DNA of 64,000 nucleotides, from the NCBI GenBank assembly GCA_020310875.1, contig CM035433.1:104836758-104900757 (forward strand). The letters are read 5' to 3'. Both the position numbers and the translations under genes were made by a program. Below the pieces are notes generated by a model. That model saw only the letters and a list, made by a program, of their open reading frames with translations. It searched no databases and was not told where the DNA came from. Shown here in pieces: positions 22,793-32,436 of this stretch (positions within the stretch are counted from its first letter, which is position 1; each line of letters starts with the position of its first letter). The stretch is from Ceratopteris richardii (lineage: Eukaryota > Streptophyta > Polypodiopsida > Polypodiales > Pteridaceae).

Positions 22793-22945
22793 CTCGATGT
22801 CTGGCATCGAGTTTGTGTTGATAAGTCCGTGTTTTATTCTCTGAGTGTTATGTACTGCTAGAAATTCTTAAAAACATGAGGTTTGTGGAGCAATTCGATG
22901 CCTCGCATCGAGTTTCAGCATAAAGTCGATGCCTGGCATCGACTT
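22793..22945. repeat. Dyad cluster 1 (three palindromes)
   Basis: Three copies of the dyad TCGATGCCNGGCATCGA or close variants, at 22793-22811, 22894-22912 and 22924-22942. Their outer base pairs are C/G, T/G (broken) and G/C. The cluster separates modules X and Y. Confidence 0.85.
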
Positions 22946-22961
22946 CCCACATAAAAGTGGT

Positions 22962-23333
22962 TTTCATCATATGTGTTGATGTATGAAACACCACAAGAAA
23001 TGAATTAATGTGACACTAGAACACCTCTATGGTCACCATTAACTCATTGCCACTCCAAACTTTGAGAAATGATAGCCTAAAGTGAGAACTTTGCTTCTAC
23101 AGAAATTCCTAGTCACCGAAATGACATACCTTCAGTATTTTGCTAATTTCTCCTAGCTCAAGTATTATTTCTCCATGAAACTTTATAGGCTGAAACTAGA
23201 AGAGTAGAGCTTTCCAACAAGCTATCATATGCATCAAACGGATCTCTAGAACTCAAGTTATGGCTCTCACAAGATGACCCTGTATGAGCTTCCAAAACTA
23301 GAAACTTTGCCTTTTTTAGTATTCCTGGTGTCC
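22962..23333 (+). repeat. Module Y of the DNA element
   Basis: About 370 bp recurring inverted at 24169-24540. Shared landmarks: GAATTAATGTGACACTAGA, GGTCACCATTAACTCATTG, CTCTAGAACTCAAG and AGATGACCCTGTATGA. No coding sense was found. Confidence 0.8.
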
Positions 23334-23344
23334 AAAAATAAAAA

Positions 23345-23627
23345 ATTCGATGCCTGGCATCGAATTTCAGTCCAAGTCGATGCCGGGCATCGACTTTGGG
23401 CTTTTTTTGGCTATTTTTCTGCACCAGAAACACTCTATTTTACACACACATGAAGAAGATGACTTATATGCTAGAAGTCGATGCCGGGCATCCATTTTAT
23501 GCTGGAACTCGATGCCAGGCATCGAGTTGCTCCACAAACTTCATATTTTTAGAAGATTCAACAACAGTTAACACACAGAGAATGAAAAAATGACTTATCA
23601 GCCAAGATTCGATGCCAGGCATCGAAT
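23345..23627. repeat. Dyad cluster 2 (five palindromes)
   Basis: Dyads near 23346, 23376, 23477 (right arm damaged), 23508 and 23608. Outer pairs are T/A, G/C, G/-, C/G and T/A, with centre bases T, G, G, A and A. The cluster separates module Y from the inverted X. Confidence 0.85.
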
Positions 23628-23632
23628 TGTTC

Positions 23633-24055
23633 AGAAAACTTGAACTTTTGAATTCATCACACAGAAGGCAAGCATGGAGATGATAGAGAGGGACTCATAC
23701 ACAGAACTTTACTCAGTTCTTTCTCATAGCTATGAAAACTCAGAAGTTTTACAGATGCTTTCTCACTCAGAGAAGCCCAACTATCCTCAGTCGTATAAAA
23801 TGAACTCCTTTTCTCTTCCTTCTCTCACACACTCTCTCTCTCTCTCTCTCTCTCTCTCCGCGTCAGTTGATACAAACTAACTTATATAGATTTTCGTATT
23901 CTCGTGATTTTAAAAAACTTCTAGAACTAAAGTGAACTAACTTTACAAATATGATACATTTGTGAATTTGTCCCTTCACATAGGCATGGGGTTTTCTTCC
24001 TAAGATTTGACCTTCAAATATATGTCCAATTAGTGATTGTTTCTCCAACAATATG
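23633..24055 (-). repeat. Module X' (inverted copy of X)
   Basis: Inverted relative to 22375-22790. It carries a (CT)n microsatellite at about 23832-23858 that is absent from X, so the two arms have diverged by repeat expansion as well as substitution. Confidence 0.8.
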
Positions 24056-24104
24056 TGTGTTAAATGTGCGTATTTTAGGAACAAAAAAGTGGCTAAAAAA
24101 GCTC

Positions 24105-24160
24105 AAAGTCGATGCCTGGCATCGACTTTTGGTTGCAAGTCGATGCTAGGCATCGAATTT
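24105..24160. repeat. Dyad cluster 3 (two palindromes)
   Basis: Dyads at about 24108-24128 (perfect, outer pair G/C) and 24138-24158 (GCT for GCC in the left arm and unmatched outer pair). The cluster separates X' from Y'. Confidence 0.85.
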
Positions 24161-24168
24161 TCATTTTT

Positions 24169-24540
24169 GGACAGTCAGACTTACTAAAACAGGCAAAAAT
24201 TCCACTTTTAGAAGTCATACAGGGTCATCTTGTGAAGGCTATATCTTGAGTTCTAGAGATCCGTTTCTTGCATATGATAGCTTGTTAGAAAGCTCTACTC
24301 TTCTAGTTTCAACCACCAAATGATCTTGGAGAAATGATATTTGAGCAAAGAGAAATTAGCAAAATACTAAATGTATGTCATTTCAGTGACTAGAAAAATC
24401 TGAAGAAGTAAAGTTCTTGGTTTTGGCTATCGTTTCTCAAAGTTTTGAGTGACAATGAGTTAATGGTGACCATAGAGGTTATCTAGTGTCACATTAATTC
24501 ATTTTTTGTGATGTTTCACACATCAACACTTACGTCATAC
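24169..24540 (-). repeat. Module Y' (inverted copy of Y)
   Basis: Inverted relative to 22962-23333, with many scattered differences. The order X-Y-X'-Y' is not a simple hairpin (which would be X-Y-Y'-X'). Confidence 0.8.
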
Positions 24541-24726
24541 TCTTCCTTCTAGATTTATTTAATGGAAATATATATTCCATACTATGTCCAGTACCTATGT
24601 TCTGAGTGGGTCATAGGCAATTCAACAATGCTTATTGACTCCACAAGACAGGGAGAGAGAGAGAGAGGAGGTTGTCTTTCCATTCCCACAAAGTGTAGAT
24701 GATCATCAACACCTTGGCACAGACTT

Positions 24727-25045
24727 CTCAGCGAGAAAAAAGTGAATTTTATATTTTTTTGCAGCCTGGCATCGATTTCTCACTGAAAACTACACTTTTC
24801 AGCAAGAACTCGATGCCTGGCATCGACTTCAGCGAGAAGTTGATGCCAGGCATCGACTTCAGCGAGAATTCGATGCCAGGCATCGATTTCTCGCTGAAAA
24901 CTATACTTTTCAGCAAGAAGTCGATGCCTGGCATCGACTTCTCGCTGAAGTCGATGCCTGGCATCGACTTCTCGCTGAAAAGTATAGTTTTCAGCGAGAA
25001 ATCGATGCCTTGCATCGACTTCTCGCTGAAAAGTATAGTTTTCAC
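24727..25045. repeat. Dyad cluster 4: dense palindromic array
   Basis: About seven dyads in 320 bp, each flanked by AGCGAGAA / TTCTCGCT arms, giving nested palindromes of up to about 40 bp. TATAGTTTTCAGCGAG-type spacers alternate. Because the array is self-complementary, both strands show similar open frames (repeating MPGIDFSLK). I read these as a by-product, not genes. Confidence 0.85.
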
Positions 25046-25890
25046 TTTAACAAAGTAAAAAAGACTACATGTTTCGCTTTCAACGCGTGTAATATGTTCT
25101 CACAAAGTAATACCAAACGTGATATATTGTCTTGCTTTTTAACTTTGACCATGATAATGCTCAGAGAGAGAGAAAGGGGAGAGAGGGAGAGAAATGTGAT
25201 TTTTCAAAGGATAAAGACTCGGGGAAAGGAAAAAAGCAATGTCTTAGAGTATTTGATTAACGTAACTTGAACAAAGTTTTATTGAAGTCTCTTAGCATGT
25301 AAAACCTAATAGATTTATTTCATAGAATGTGCAACGATGAACAATAAAGTCTCTTTCATTTGGATTATTAGACATCAAAGAATCATGTATGATGATATGC
25401 ATGGTGTTTTCTCTCAATATGTATAGTCAATTTAATCTCATCTATTTCATTTTGATCTCATGGTGTTTTTTTTGGCATAATTGGCTATTATTACTAGTAC
25501 ACATATATGGCCACCTGGTTGTTGCATGATTATGCTTTGTATTCTCAAAAGTGTATTCTAATCCCTTTTTAAAATGGCATAGAGTTATGCTTTATGTGGG
25601 CTTGAAATAAAATGAATTACTTTTCAATTTCCATTTTCATGAAATCATGTAGTTTTAATCATGTAAGATTCGTTAAAGTTCTAATTGGAATTTGTAATGT
25701 TGAATATAGCATGTTTTTATAAACAAAAATTGAAATAAAGATTGAAACAAAGTATCATGAAATAAAAGCATATGGTTTTCATGCCCTAATTAAAATGGGC
25801 CTTATCATTTCTATGGAACAATTGAAAAATAAGCTAATTTTTCCTTGTTTTTAGCATACTTTTGTAATTTCTAAAGGAGAACATGTCTTT
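25046..25890. other. Right part of the DNA element, no gene seen
   Basis: AT-rich sequence with purine-rich GAGAGA tracts at about 25160-25190 (a similar tract lies at 24651-24668). No protein block was recognised. It ends at the right inverted repeat. The left counterpart, 21772-22374, is also empty apart from a palindrome AGCAAAATTTTGCT near 21926. Confidence 0.5.
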
Positions 25891-25916
25891 GTTCTCGTTT
25901 GTTATGACTCAGTGTT
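25891..25916 (-). repeat. Right terminal inverted repeat of the DNA element
   Basis: Exact complement of 21746-21771, followed by the target duplication ATCAT at 25917-25921. After that the Copia C frame resumes. Confidence 0.9.
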
Positions 25917-25921
25917 ATCAT

Positions 25922-26970
25922 GTAAATCTGCATCAGAAATGGAATGATCTGCATCATCATATGAAACCTGCAAAGGCTGAGAACTTGCCTCATTAGGACC
26001 AGCACTAGACTGTCCACCTGTAAAAAGAGGCATCAAGGTATCATACATGTCTTTGGAGCTAACATATGTCTCCTTAGTACATGAAAGCAATGGCTGAATA
26101 GCATCTTCCACAAAGACAACATCATGGCTAACCAAAATGTGTCTAGTCTGTGGATGATACAGACGATAGCCCTTACTTTCAGAACTGTACCCAACAAAAA
26201 ATACATTTTACTGCCTTAGCATCTAATTTTGTGCGATGTTGTTCAGGCACTAGTGCATATGCCAAACAACCAAAAACACGTAGATGAACAACAGATGGCT
26301 TGCGGTCATGCCAAGCCTCATATGGAGTGATAGATTGCAGCGCTTTAGTGGGACACCTGTTCAGTACATATGTTGCACACATGACAACCTCAAGCCAGAA
26401 ACTATGTGGTAAAGCCTGACTCTTGACCATGCACCTCGCCATCTCCATGAGTGACCTGTTCTTTCATTTAGCAACTCCATTCTGTTGAGGTGTATATGGC
26501 ATTGTACACTGGTGTTTTATCCCACGTTCAACCAGAAATGCATTCAAATCAGAAGACATATATTCCCCCCCCCCCCGATCAGAACGGAGGTGCCCATTTT
26601 ACATGTGGACAAATTTTCAGCCAAAAGCAAAAACTGTTTAAAGCACATGAACACTTCGGACTTTACTTTGAGTGGAAATACCCATGCATGCCTGGAAAAA
26701 TCATCAATGAAAGTCACGAAGTAAAGGTAATTTCCAAAAGAAGGTGTCTGCATAGGACCACATACATCACTATGTACAAGCTGCAATTTCTGTGTAGCCC
26801 AAACTGAACCATCTTTTGGAAAGGAGGAACGCTGCATTTTGCCCAAAATACAGCCTTCACAAACATGTTTTCCAGGTGCCTCAAGTTTGGCCAAAGATTT
26901 CTGCAGGCGTAGCAAACTAGCAAAATTCAGATGACCAAAGCGTGCATGCCAAACCTTTGCATCTGACATA
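25922..26970 (-). pseudogene. Copia C integrase and linker
   Basis: Minus strand. 26969 onward: AMSDAKVWHARFGHLNFASLLRL..HVCEGCILGKMQRSSF (HHCC module), LVHSDVCGPMQTPSFGNYLYF (first catalytic Asp), a frame break by loss of one base near 26590, a run of 12 C at 26565-26576 in place of the GGGGEY region, a TGA at 26466-26464 where the sister copy has CGA, then 26448-26179 LPHSFWLEVVMCATYVLNRCPTKALQSITPYEAW. From 26135 the linker SHDVVFVEDAIQPLLSCTKE runs to the DNA-element insertion. Integrase would join the DNA copy to the chromosome. Confidence 0.85.
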
Positions 26971-26975
26971 GCCTA

Positions 26976-27614
26976 AGAATCATTTACTGCACATGCCAAA
27001 TCATTTACAGATCTTTCATAGTCTATGAGCTTATACAACCCACGACATAAAATGCCAGAAGCAATAATCACATCGCCATTTGACAGATCATGAACTGTAC
27101 ACCTGTCATCAACAAGTTTCACAACCAAGCCAATCTTGGCTAATGCAGAAACTGATAACAGGTTCTTTTTGATCCCTGGCACAAATAAAGCATTTGACAA
27201 AGTGAAAGAACTACCATCAGCAGTAGTCAAAATGATCTTACCAACTCCCATAAATGGATAAGGGGAGTTGTTGGTGCATGTAACAATATTCCCTGTAGGG
27301 GCAGGCTTGAGTGAAGAGAAGAAACTGCATTGTGAGGTAATATGTTTGGTTGCCCCCCTGTCAAAATACCAAACATCTGAGTCTACTGCAGACATGCACT
27401 GATCATGAGAAGATGGGTCAAAACTGCAGACAGTAGTAAACGCCCATTCTTCTTCCTGCACAAGATTTGCAGACTCTGTTTTTGGTGTAGAGGCCTCTAC
27501 AACAACCATTCCAGTCTCTTTCTTCTTTGCCTCTTTAGCAACCAGTTTTGGACAGTTCTTTATGATATGATCATTCCCTTTACAGTACTTACAAAACAAT
27601 TTCTGCTTTTCTGA
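26976..27614 (-). pseudogene. Copia C zinc knuckle and protease
   Basis: Minus strand. The zinc knuckle CKYCKGNDHIIKNC lies at about 27593-27552. Next comes VWYFDRGATKHITSQCSFFSS, the protease site with DSG changed to DRG, then GVGKIILTTADGSSFTLSNALF and VSALAKIGLVVKLVDDRCTVHDL. A stop (TAG) at 26975-26973 separates it from integrase. A run of seven T at 27615-27621, one longer than in the sister copy, shifts the frame from gag. Confidence 0.82.
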
Positions 27615-28449
27615 TTTTTTTCTCATCTTTGTCTTGGTTCTTTGAATGTGCAGCATTTGCAGATTTCTGCTTACTAGTAGAAGAGCTCCATTTTCCTTTG
27701 CCCTTCTGACTAGCCAAGAAAGCTTGATCTGCAACTCGCATAATGGACCTGTTCTGCCTGGACTGATCTTCCTGCAACAGAAGAGAGACTAACTCCTCAA
27801 ATGATAAGGCATTTGTATTGCCTTTCATCATCAACCAAAGAGTAGAAGAAAAACTCTGATATGAGTCAGGAAGACCATTCAGAACGGTCTGCACAAGTGA
27901 GCTATCTGGTGTAACCTCATCAATAGAAATCAACTGTTCCTTCAAATCTTTGATCTTCGTTAGGAAACTAACCATAGAATCACCTTCATTCATGTACTCA
28001 CTCTCCAACTGTTTTCGAAGGTAAGCAACACGAGCCTCATTCCTGGCTTGGTATAATGTGGTAAGTATACCCCAAGCATCCTTAGCTGTTCTACAAGAGT
28101 GAATGTGAGGAATAATGGCACATTTGACAGACAAAGCTATCAATGCATGTGCCTAGGCATCTTTGTCATCCCAACGAATCTGCTCTATAGTAGGTGCAGT
28201 AGAAACAACAACACAAACAGGAATCTGTAGAATATCATCTTCGACACCATGTTCATCAGCTGCAGCACCTGTATTTGCAGTACCTATAGTCAAAGGTGTA
28301 ACAGGACGTCTTTCAACACCCTACACAATGTTCCACAATCCTTTTGCAACCAATACATGTCGCATCATATACGCCCATAATGGGTAGTTGGTACCATCCA
28401 ACTTATCCTCAACAGCCAACATACAGAATACATCACTGCTTTCAGCCAT
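27615..28449 (-). pseudogene. Copia C gag
   Basis: ATG at 28449-28447, about 340 bases after the primer site. N-terminus MAESSDVFCMLAVEDKLDG, then TNYPLWAYMMRHVL, matching Copia Gag. Stops at 28323-28321 and 28155-28153 interrupt the front half. From 28143 the frame is open: CRTAKDAWGILTTLYQARNEARVAYLRKQLE, VLNGLPDSYQSFSSTLW, EELVSLLLQEDQSR. Of the three C copies this one keeps the most complete gag. Confidence 0.85.
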
Positions 28450-28790
28450 GGCCAGTGACTAAAATACCTTGATGCAAAAAATTGATTGTATCTCAAAAAG
28501 TTGAACGGAACTGCCAAGACGAAATCTGCTAGACCTGTAGCAGACTTCGAGACGCTTAAACTGGCGAACAAAAACTGGTATATAGCTTTGGCACAAAAAG
28601 ACGAAATAGCCTGCACAAGCACTACGATAATGCGTTCGGGGGCCAAAACAAGCTCAGATCACGATTTCGGCACCACATAGCGAAGCTGTTTTGATCGTTG
28701 AAACACCCTGAGTATGCTCACCAAATTTCGTGTGAATCTGAGACTGCAAACAGAGGAGTGTCGACGGCGCCCTAGATGAAGCGACGATCT

Positions 28791-28802
28791 GCTCTAATAC
28801 CA
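28791..28802 (-). promoter_or_regulatory. Primer binding site of minus-strand Copia C
   Basis: On the minus strand TGGTATTAGAGC, one change from the tRNA-Met site, two bases after the LTR end. Confidence 0.8.
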
Positions 28803-28804
28803 AT

Positions 28805-29034
28805 TGTTGGAGATAGACATCTGCGGAAGCACGCGAATAGCACAAGGAAGGAGAAGAAGCTTGGAGCACAAACACACAATACTGAATGTATTACTAGAGA
28901 ATGTACAAAGATAAGTAGCCCATTAGGGTAATAGGCATATATACAAGCCGGGGGAAAAAACCTCCTAAAGAGGGAAAAAAGTGCCCCGACGGTCCTAGTG
29001 TGTTCACACACATCACTACCTAAATATATCAACA
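28805..29034 (-). repeat. 5' LTR of minus-strand Copia C
   Basis: 230 bp, TGTTGATATATTTAGG..CTCCAACA on the minus strand. A TATA-like TTGTATATATGCC lies about 90 bases in. GATGG at 29035-29039 is the target duplication. Confidence 0.9.
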
Positions 29035-29039
29035 GATGG

Positions 29040-29640
29040 GTCTTCTACGTACATAAGTGGCCATATGTTGGTCAACTATGAGTGGTATGTACAATTCCTA
29101 GGGAACTTATGAAGGTTATACGATATGAGTTCCAAAATGCTCCGATTGCTGAAAGTTCATTGAAAGGTAGTAAGTAGGTAGGGGATTTGTGGACATTTGG
29201 CTTCGGATCTTTGAGAGCAAAGCAAATGAAATGAGAGCAAAGCAAATGAAATGAGACACTTGGGGCGATCAAATGAAAGTAGAAGCAAAGCATTCCCTAT
29301 TCAAGAAAACATTATAAATATCTTATCATACAATATATAGCCATTCATGGACGCTTGGGAAATTATGCTTATCATAGTCTTGACCTTTGCAAACAGACAA
29401 AATCTTTTCTGTCATACCTTTTATTCAGTTTTCTCGTAAGGTAGAGGCACAATGAACTGGAAAGACACACACACCTGACCTCGTAAGGTAGAACCACCCA
29501 TCTTGAGGAACTCTGAAGCATCCAGCATCGGACGGGACTTGAACCTTGGCCATCTGCCTAAGATCACGAGGCACGTCTGCTTCACTTGATTACAACGTTT
29601 TCAATTTCATGACTACGATTACAAAAAAAAAAAGAAATTT
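29040..29640. other. Unassigned spacer with a possible tRNA-like B box
   Basis: No protein similarity was seen. A 20-base unit GAGAGCAAAGCAAATGAAAT is repeated in tandem near 29212-29252. On the minus strand, GGTTCAAGTCC (29545-29535) fits the Pol III B box. I could not find a convincing A box, so a SINE or decayed tRNA is only a guess. Confidence 0.35.
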
Positions 29641-30270
29641 CTTAAAAAAAAGAATATTTGCTTCAGCCACTTGGTAGTCATGTGAGAGCCCATATGGGAT
29701 TCCTAGCTAAGGGAGGGGTCACAAATCCCTTTTTCAAAGCTCTCACCTAATATTTCCTTCCACTTAAGGCATTTTTGTCCTCAAAATGGTATTGGAAGGC
29801 TCAATGGAAGTTGAAAGAGTATAGACCAAATGCTTCTACTAAACCCCGTGTATCCGATGTACACAATCTTATGTTTGTGTTGTTTCCTTGTATCCTTCCA
29901 ATTAAGAAGAATCTTGGGAAGCCAATCTAAAATTGGGAAATCATCTCTAAAGCGCATTAAACCACTCCCATGTAGCACTATCCTCTGAACTATCTTTTCG
30001 CTTTATCTAGGCACTCTTTTTATAGGTGACTCCTCATCCATTTCTCTTGAGTGTGCACTATGCTCTCAGGCTCATGTGGAATAGATTGAACACAAATAGG
30101 CTTGACTACCTCACTATGTGGGCTGAGGTTGTCAAATTCACCCAGCCTTTCCATAAACTAGCTAACATGAAATATTGAATGGATCTGGCTATTCTTTGGA
30201 AGTTGGAGCTGGTAATCCATCTTTTATATTCTCATAAGTATTGGGAAACGTCCATTCTAGTTGAACTTGA
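29640..30270 (-). pseudogene. Gypsy integrase C-terminus / chromodomain remnant
   Basis: Minus strand from 30270: DYQLQLPKNSQIHSIFHVS, the conserved end of Gypsy integrase (KLxLPxxSxIHxVFHVS). About 290 bases on, 29978-29781 contains LMRFRDDFPILDWLPK, resembling the phrase that ends chromodomains, and further on EDKNALSGRKY. No RT or LTR is attached. It adjoins the family A protease remnant. Confidence 0.6.
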
Positions 30271-30279
30271 CCTGAGATC

Positions 30280-31540
30280 CTCTCTCAATCATTTGACATA
30301 GAGAAACAAGATTCTTTGTGATTGTGGGAGCATGAAGAAAATCTTGACCAAGAGTTTTGAACTTTTTTTGTTTCTACAAAAATCGATCAAGATGATCAAG
30401 CCACACTTTTCCTTGCGGGGAGAATCTAGCATAACATCACCTATATGTGAGATAGCATGAGGGGTGTCATCACTTGGATCCACATGCCCTTTAGTTGATG
30501 GTACCTACATATTTGAAAAGAAATCCTTGTTGGAGCTCATGTGACTAGTGCATGCACTATCAATGTACCATGTTCTTGACCCTTGTGTCTTGGAATCACT
30601 CATCTACATCATAGCTAACATACTTAATTATCATTTGAAGTAGATGCATAATTAACCTGTCCTTTGTATGATGAATTTCTCTTTTGTGTTTGATAGCAAT
30701 CACTTCCATATTGGGTATAGTTTCCACATATACAACCTCCTTATGAGTTGTTGTTGTCTTGATTCTAGTTGTACATTCTTCCTCTTACTACAAACTTGCA
30801 TTTTCCTCTTGATGAAGAGAACTTGCTTCCTTTTTCTCTGTAAGAATCTACATTTGATCCTTTTCCTTTTGCCTTGCTCTACCTCTACCCTGATTTCTTC
30901 CTCTACCTCTTCTTTTATTTGCATAAAATGCTTGGACTTAATTGTGTTTTGCATTTGAGCCTTAAATGCTCATCTCCTTAGTGACCATCAAGTCCACTAG
31001 TTGCTCAAATTTGGAAAGAGTATCTCTCACATATACAAAAGTGTTAAAAGCCTTCCATTTCTGATCATCCCTCAACCTAGTTAATGTGTGTGCAACTAGG
31101 CCATCATTACCTATTTGAAAACCTTTGGATCCCAATGAACCACTTGCTTCTTTGATTTTCATACTATAACCATTGATATTACTATTAGGTGTCTTCCTTA
31201 AGTTATTTAGTTCATTCTTAAATTAAATCTTTCTAGATTTGGTTGAAGTGGATGATAGTCTCTTTAATTAAAGGGTCTAGACCTTGAATATGTGTTATCA
31301 TTGCATTGCTAATATAATGACATAGGATTAATATGACTCTCTTATCTCTCTCATTCCACTTTGTGAAGTGCTCAGCTAATCAAGAGTGGGATTCTCTCCC
31401 AATCTAGCTTGAGCATATGTACCACTAATGAGACCCCATAATCCTTTTCCCATGAGGAAGCTCGACATTCTAAACTTCCATGGCTGAATTTTTTTTTTGA
31501 TATAGTTTCTCACGTTGAGTGCTATATTCTGACTTGATGT
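30280..31540 (-). pseudogene. Copia A protease and gag, copy 3
   Basis: Minus strand. Gag N-terminal blocks start near 31535 (IQPWKFRMSSFLMGKGLWGL), with KEASGSLGSKGFQIGNDGLVAHTLTRLRDDQKWKAF at 31162-31020. The knuckle near 30740-30700 reads CICGNYTQYGSDC, with Gln in place of the zinc-binding His. Protease follows with VDPSDDTPHAISHIGDVML at 30483-30420. Integrase and later domains are absent. Frameshifts and stops are present throughout. Confidence 0.75.
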
Positions 31541-31649
31541 GCTATATTTTACTCTTCTATAACTCTTTGATGCATGAAGAGTGAAGAGTATGAATATTTT
31601 TACCTCTATGCTTCAAAAGCACCAAAACATATGGGATAGTTGTCTTGCT

Positions 31650-32107
31650 TCTTCAAAGATTACAAGAACTAGATACAAAATTATCAGGGAACTTTGCTCA
31701 ACACTCAACATCTATCTAGCTTCTACACAAACTTCTCTATGAGATATAGCAACTTAAAATATGATGAAAATACTTAAGCAAGGCGGAGGGGGGGCTTGCT
31801 TAGCAAGGGGTCCACAATCTTATTCAAGTCCTAAGAGAGGTAACACATGTGGGATCTTACTAATTCAAAGTACAATGTGTGTTTATAAGACTTTGAAAAG
31901 GTTCCCTAAATGATAGAGAGCAATTTTCCTAGATAATAGGCTTCATCACACCTAAGTGTGATAGATGGTTAACTGCATGATATGAGGGGAATTCGATTTC
32001 AAATTTGAGTATGAGTATTCATGCTTGGTTTCTTGCTTCACATTTCTCCAAGTGTCATTCATTCAAAGGGTCCATAAGATCCTAAGGTTGGAGCTTGACT
32101 TTCAACA
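31650..32107 (-). repeat. Partial LTR of Copia A, copy 2 of the chimeric junction
   Basis: Minus strand, starting TGTTGAAAG at 32107 with the landmarks of the other A LTRs (AGGTGTGATGAAGCC, CCGCCTTGCTTAAG). The half next to gag is deleted. It abuts E integrase on the plus strand at 32108. Confidence 0.7.
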
Positions 32108-32436
32108 ATACTAACATATATATCATTATTAGTAGAACACCAACATGAGGAATATATGCTTCAACACCATGTGATGCTTGGTATAACAGAAATCAAGATG
32201 TATCACATTTGAAAGTCTTTGCTTGTACTTGCTATGTTCTGATACCAAGTGAGCTTAGAAGCAAGCTTGATGATAGTTGTGAGAGATGTGTATTCATAGA
32301 GTGCAAGTGAACAGAAGGGGTATAGATGCTACAATCCCACAACCAAGAAGTTAAGGTTCTCAAGAGATATTAGATTAGATGATCTTTTACCTCGGTACAA
32401 ATGTATATATGCAAGCAAATAGAGATGAAGAATTAA
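32108..32436 (+). pseudogene. Copia E integrase fragment, copy 2
   Basis: Plus strand: SDAWYNRNQDVSHLKVFACTC, IPSELRSKLDDSCERCVFIE, then KLRFSRDIRLDDLLPRY. It is colinear with 17720-18020 and 39719-40020, and is replaced by repeat R2 at about 32437. Confidence 0.75.

Larger units (their letters stand above)
21746..25916. mobile_element. Non-autonomous DNA element with 26-bp TIRs and palindrome clusters
   Basis: A 4171-bp insertion that splits Copia C between codons of SDADLHD and ALVDERAD. The sister copy at 52540-52580 shows the uninterrupted order. The ends are perfect 26-bp inverted repeats (21746-21771 and 25891-25916, beginning AACACTGAGTCATAAC). The flanking duplication is ATCAT (21741-21745, 25917-25921), or TCA if one more base pair is assigned to the inverted repeat. 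No transposase frame is visible, and longer open frames in it arise from palindromic repeats. The inside holds two pairs of inverted modules and about 17 copies of a short dyad. The CACTG core recalls CACTA or Transib termini, but neither the duplication length nor the leading AA fits CACTA. Superfamily left open. Confidence 0.85.
19747..29034 (-). mobile_element. Copia family C, minus strand, with both LTRs and a nested DNA element
   Basis: The ends are fixed by two LTRs (28805-29034 as 5' LTR, 19747-19977 as 3' LTR) and the 5-bp direct repeat GATGG at 19742-19746 and 29035-29039. Domain order on the minus strand is gag, protease, integrase, RT, RNase H. Removing the inserted 21746-25916 element and one copy of its duplication leaves about 5.1 kb, normal for Copia. 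Coding is damaged by single-base frameshifts and by stops, several of which can be traced to C-to-T change by comparison with the plus-strand copy at 49760-54583. The two LTRs differ by about 13 substitutions and one indel in 230 bp (my hand count). Confidence 0.92.

Noticed and set aside
24699..25058. A 119-codon plus-strand frame and a 98-codon minus-strand frame with MPGIDFS repeats, at first sight a repetitive protein gene.
   Set aside because: Both strands give the same peptide because the DNA is palindromic. The frame ends where the array ends, and there is no promoter or start context.
21746..25916. A CRISPR-like array, because of regularly repeated short palindromes.
   Set aside because: Spacers are of very uneven length and are themselves inverted modules or repeat arms. 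The context is a plant transposon with terminal inverted repeats and there are no cas genes.
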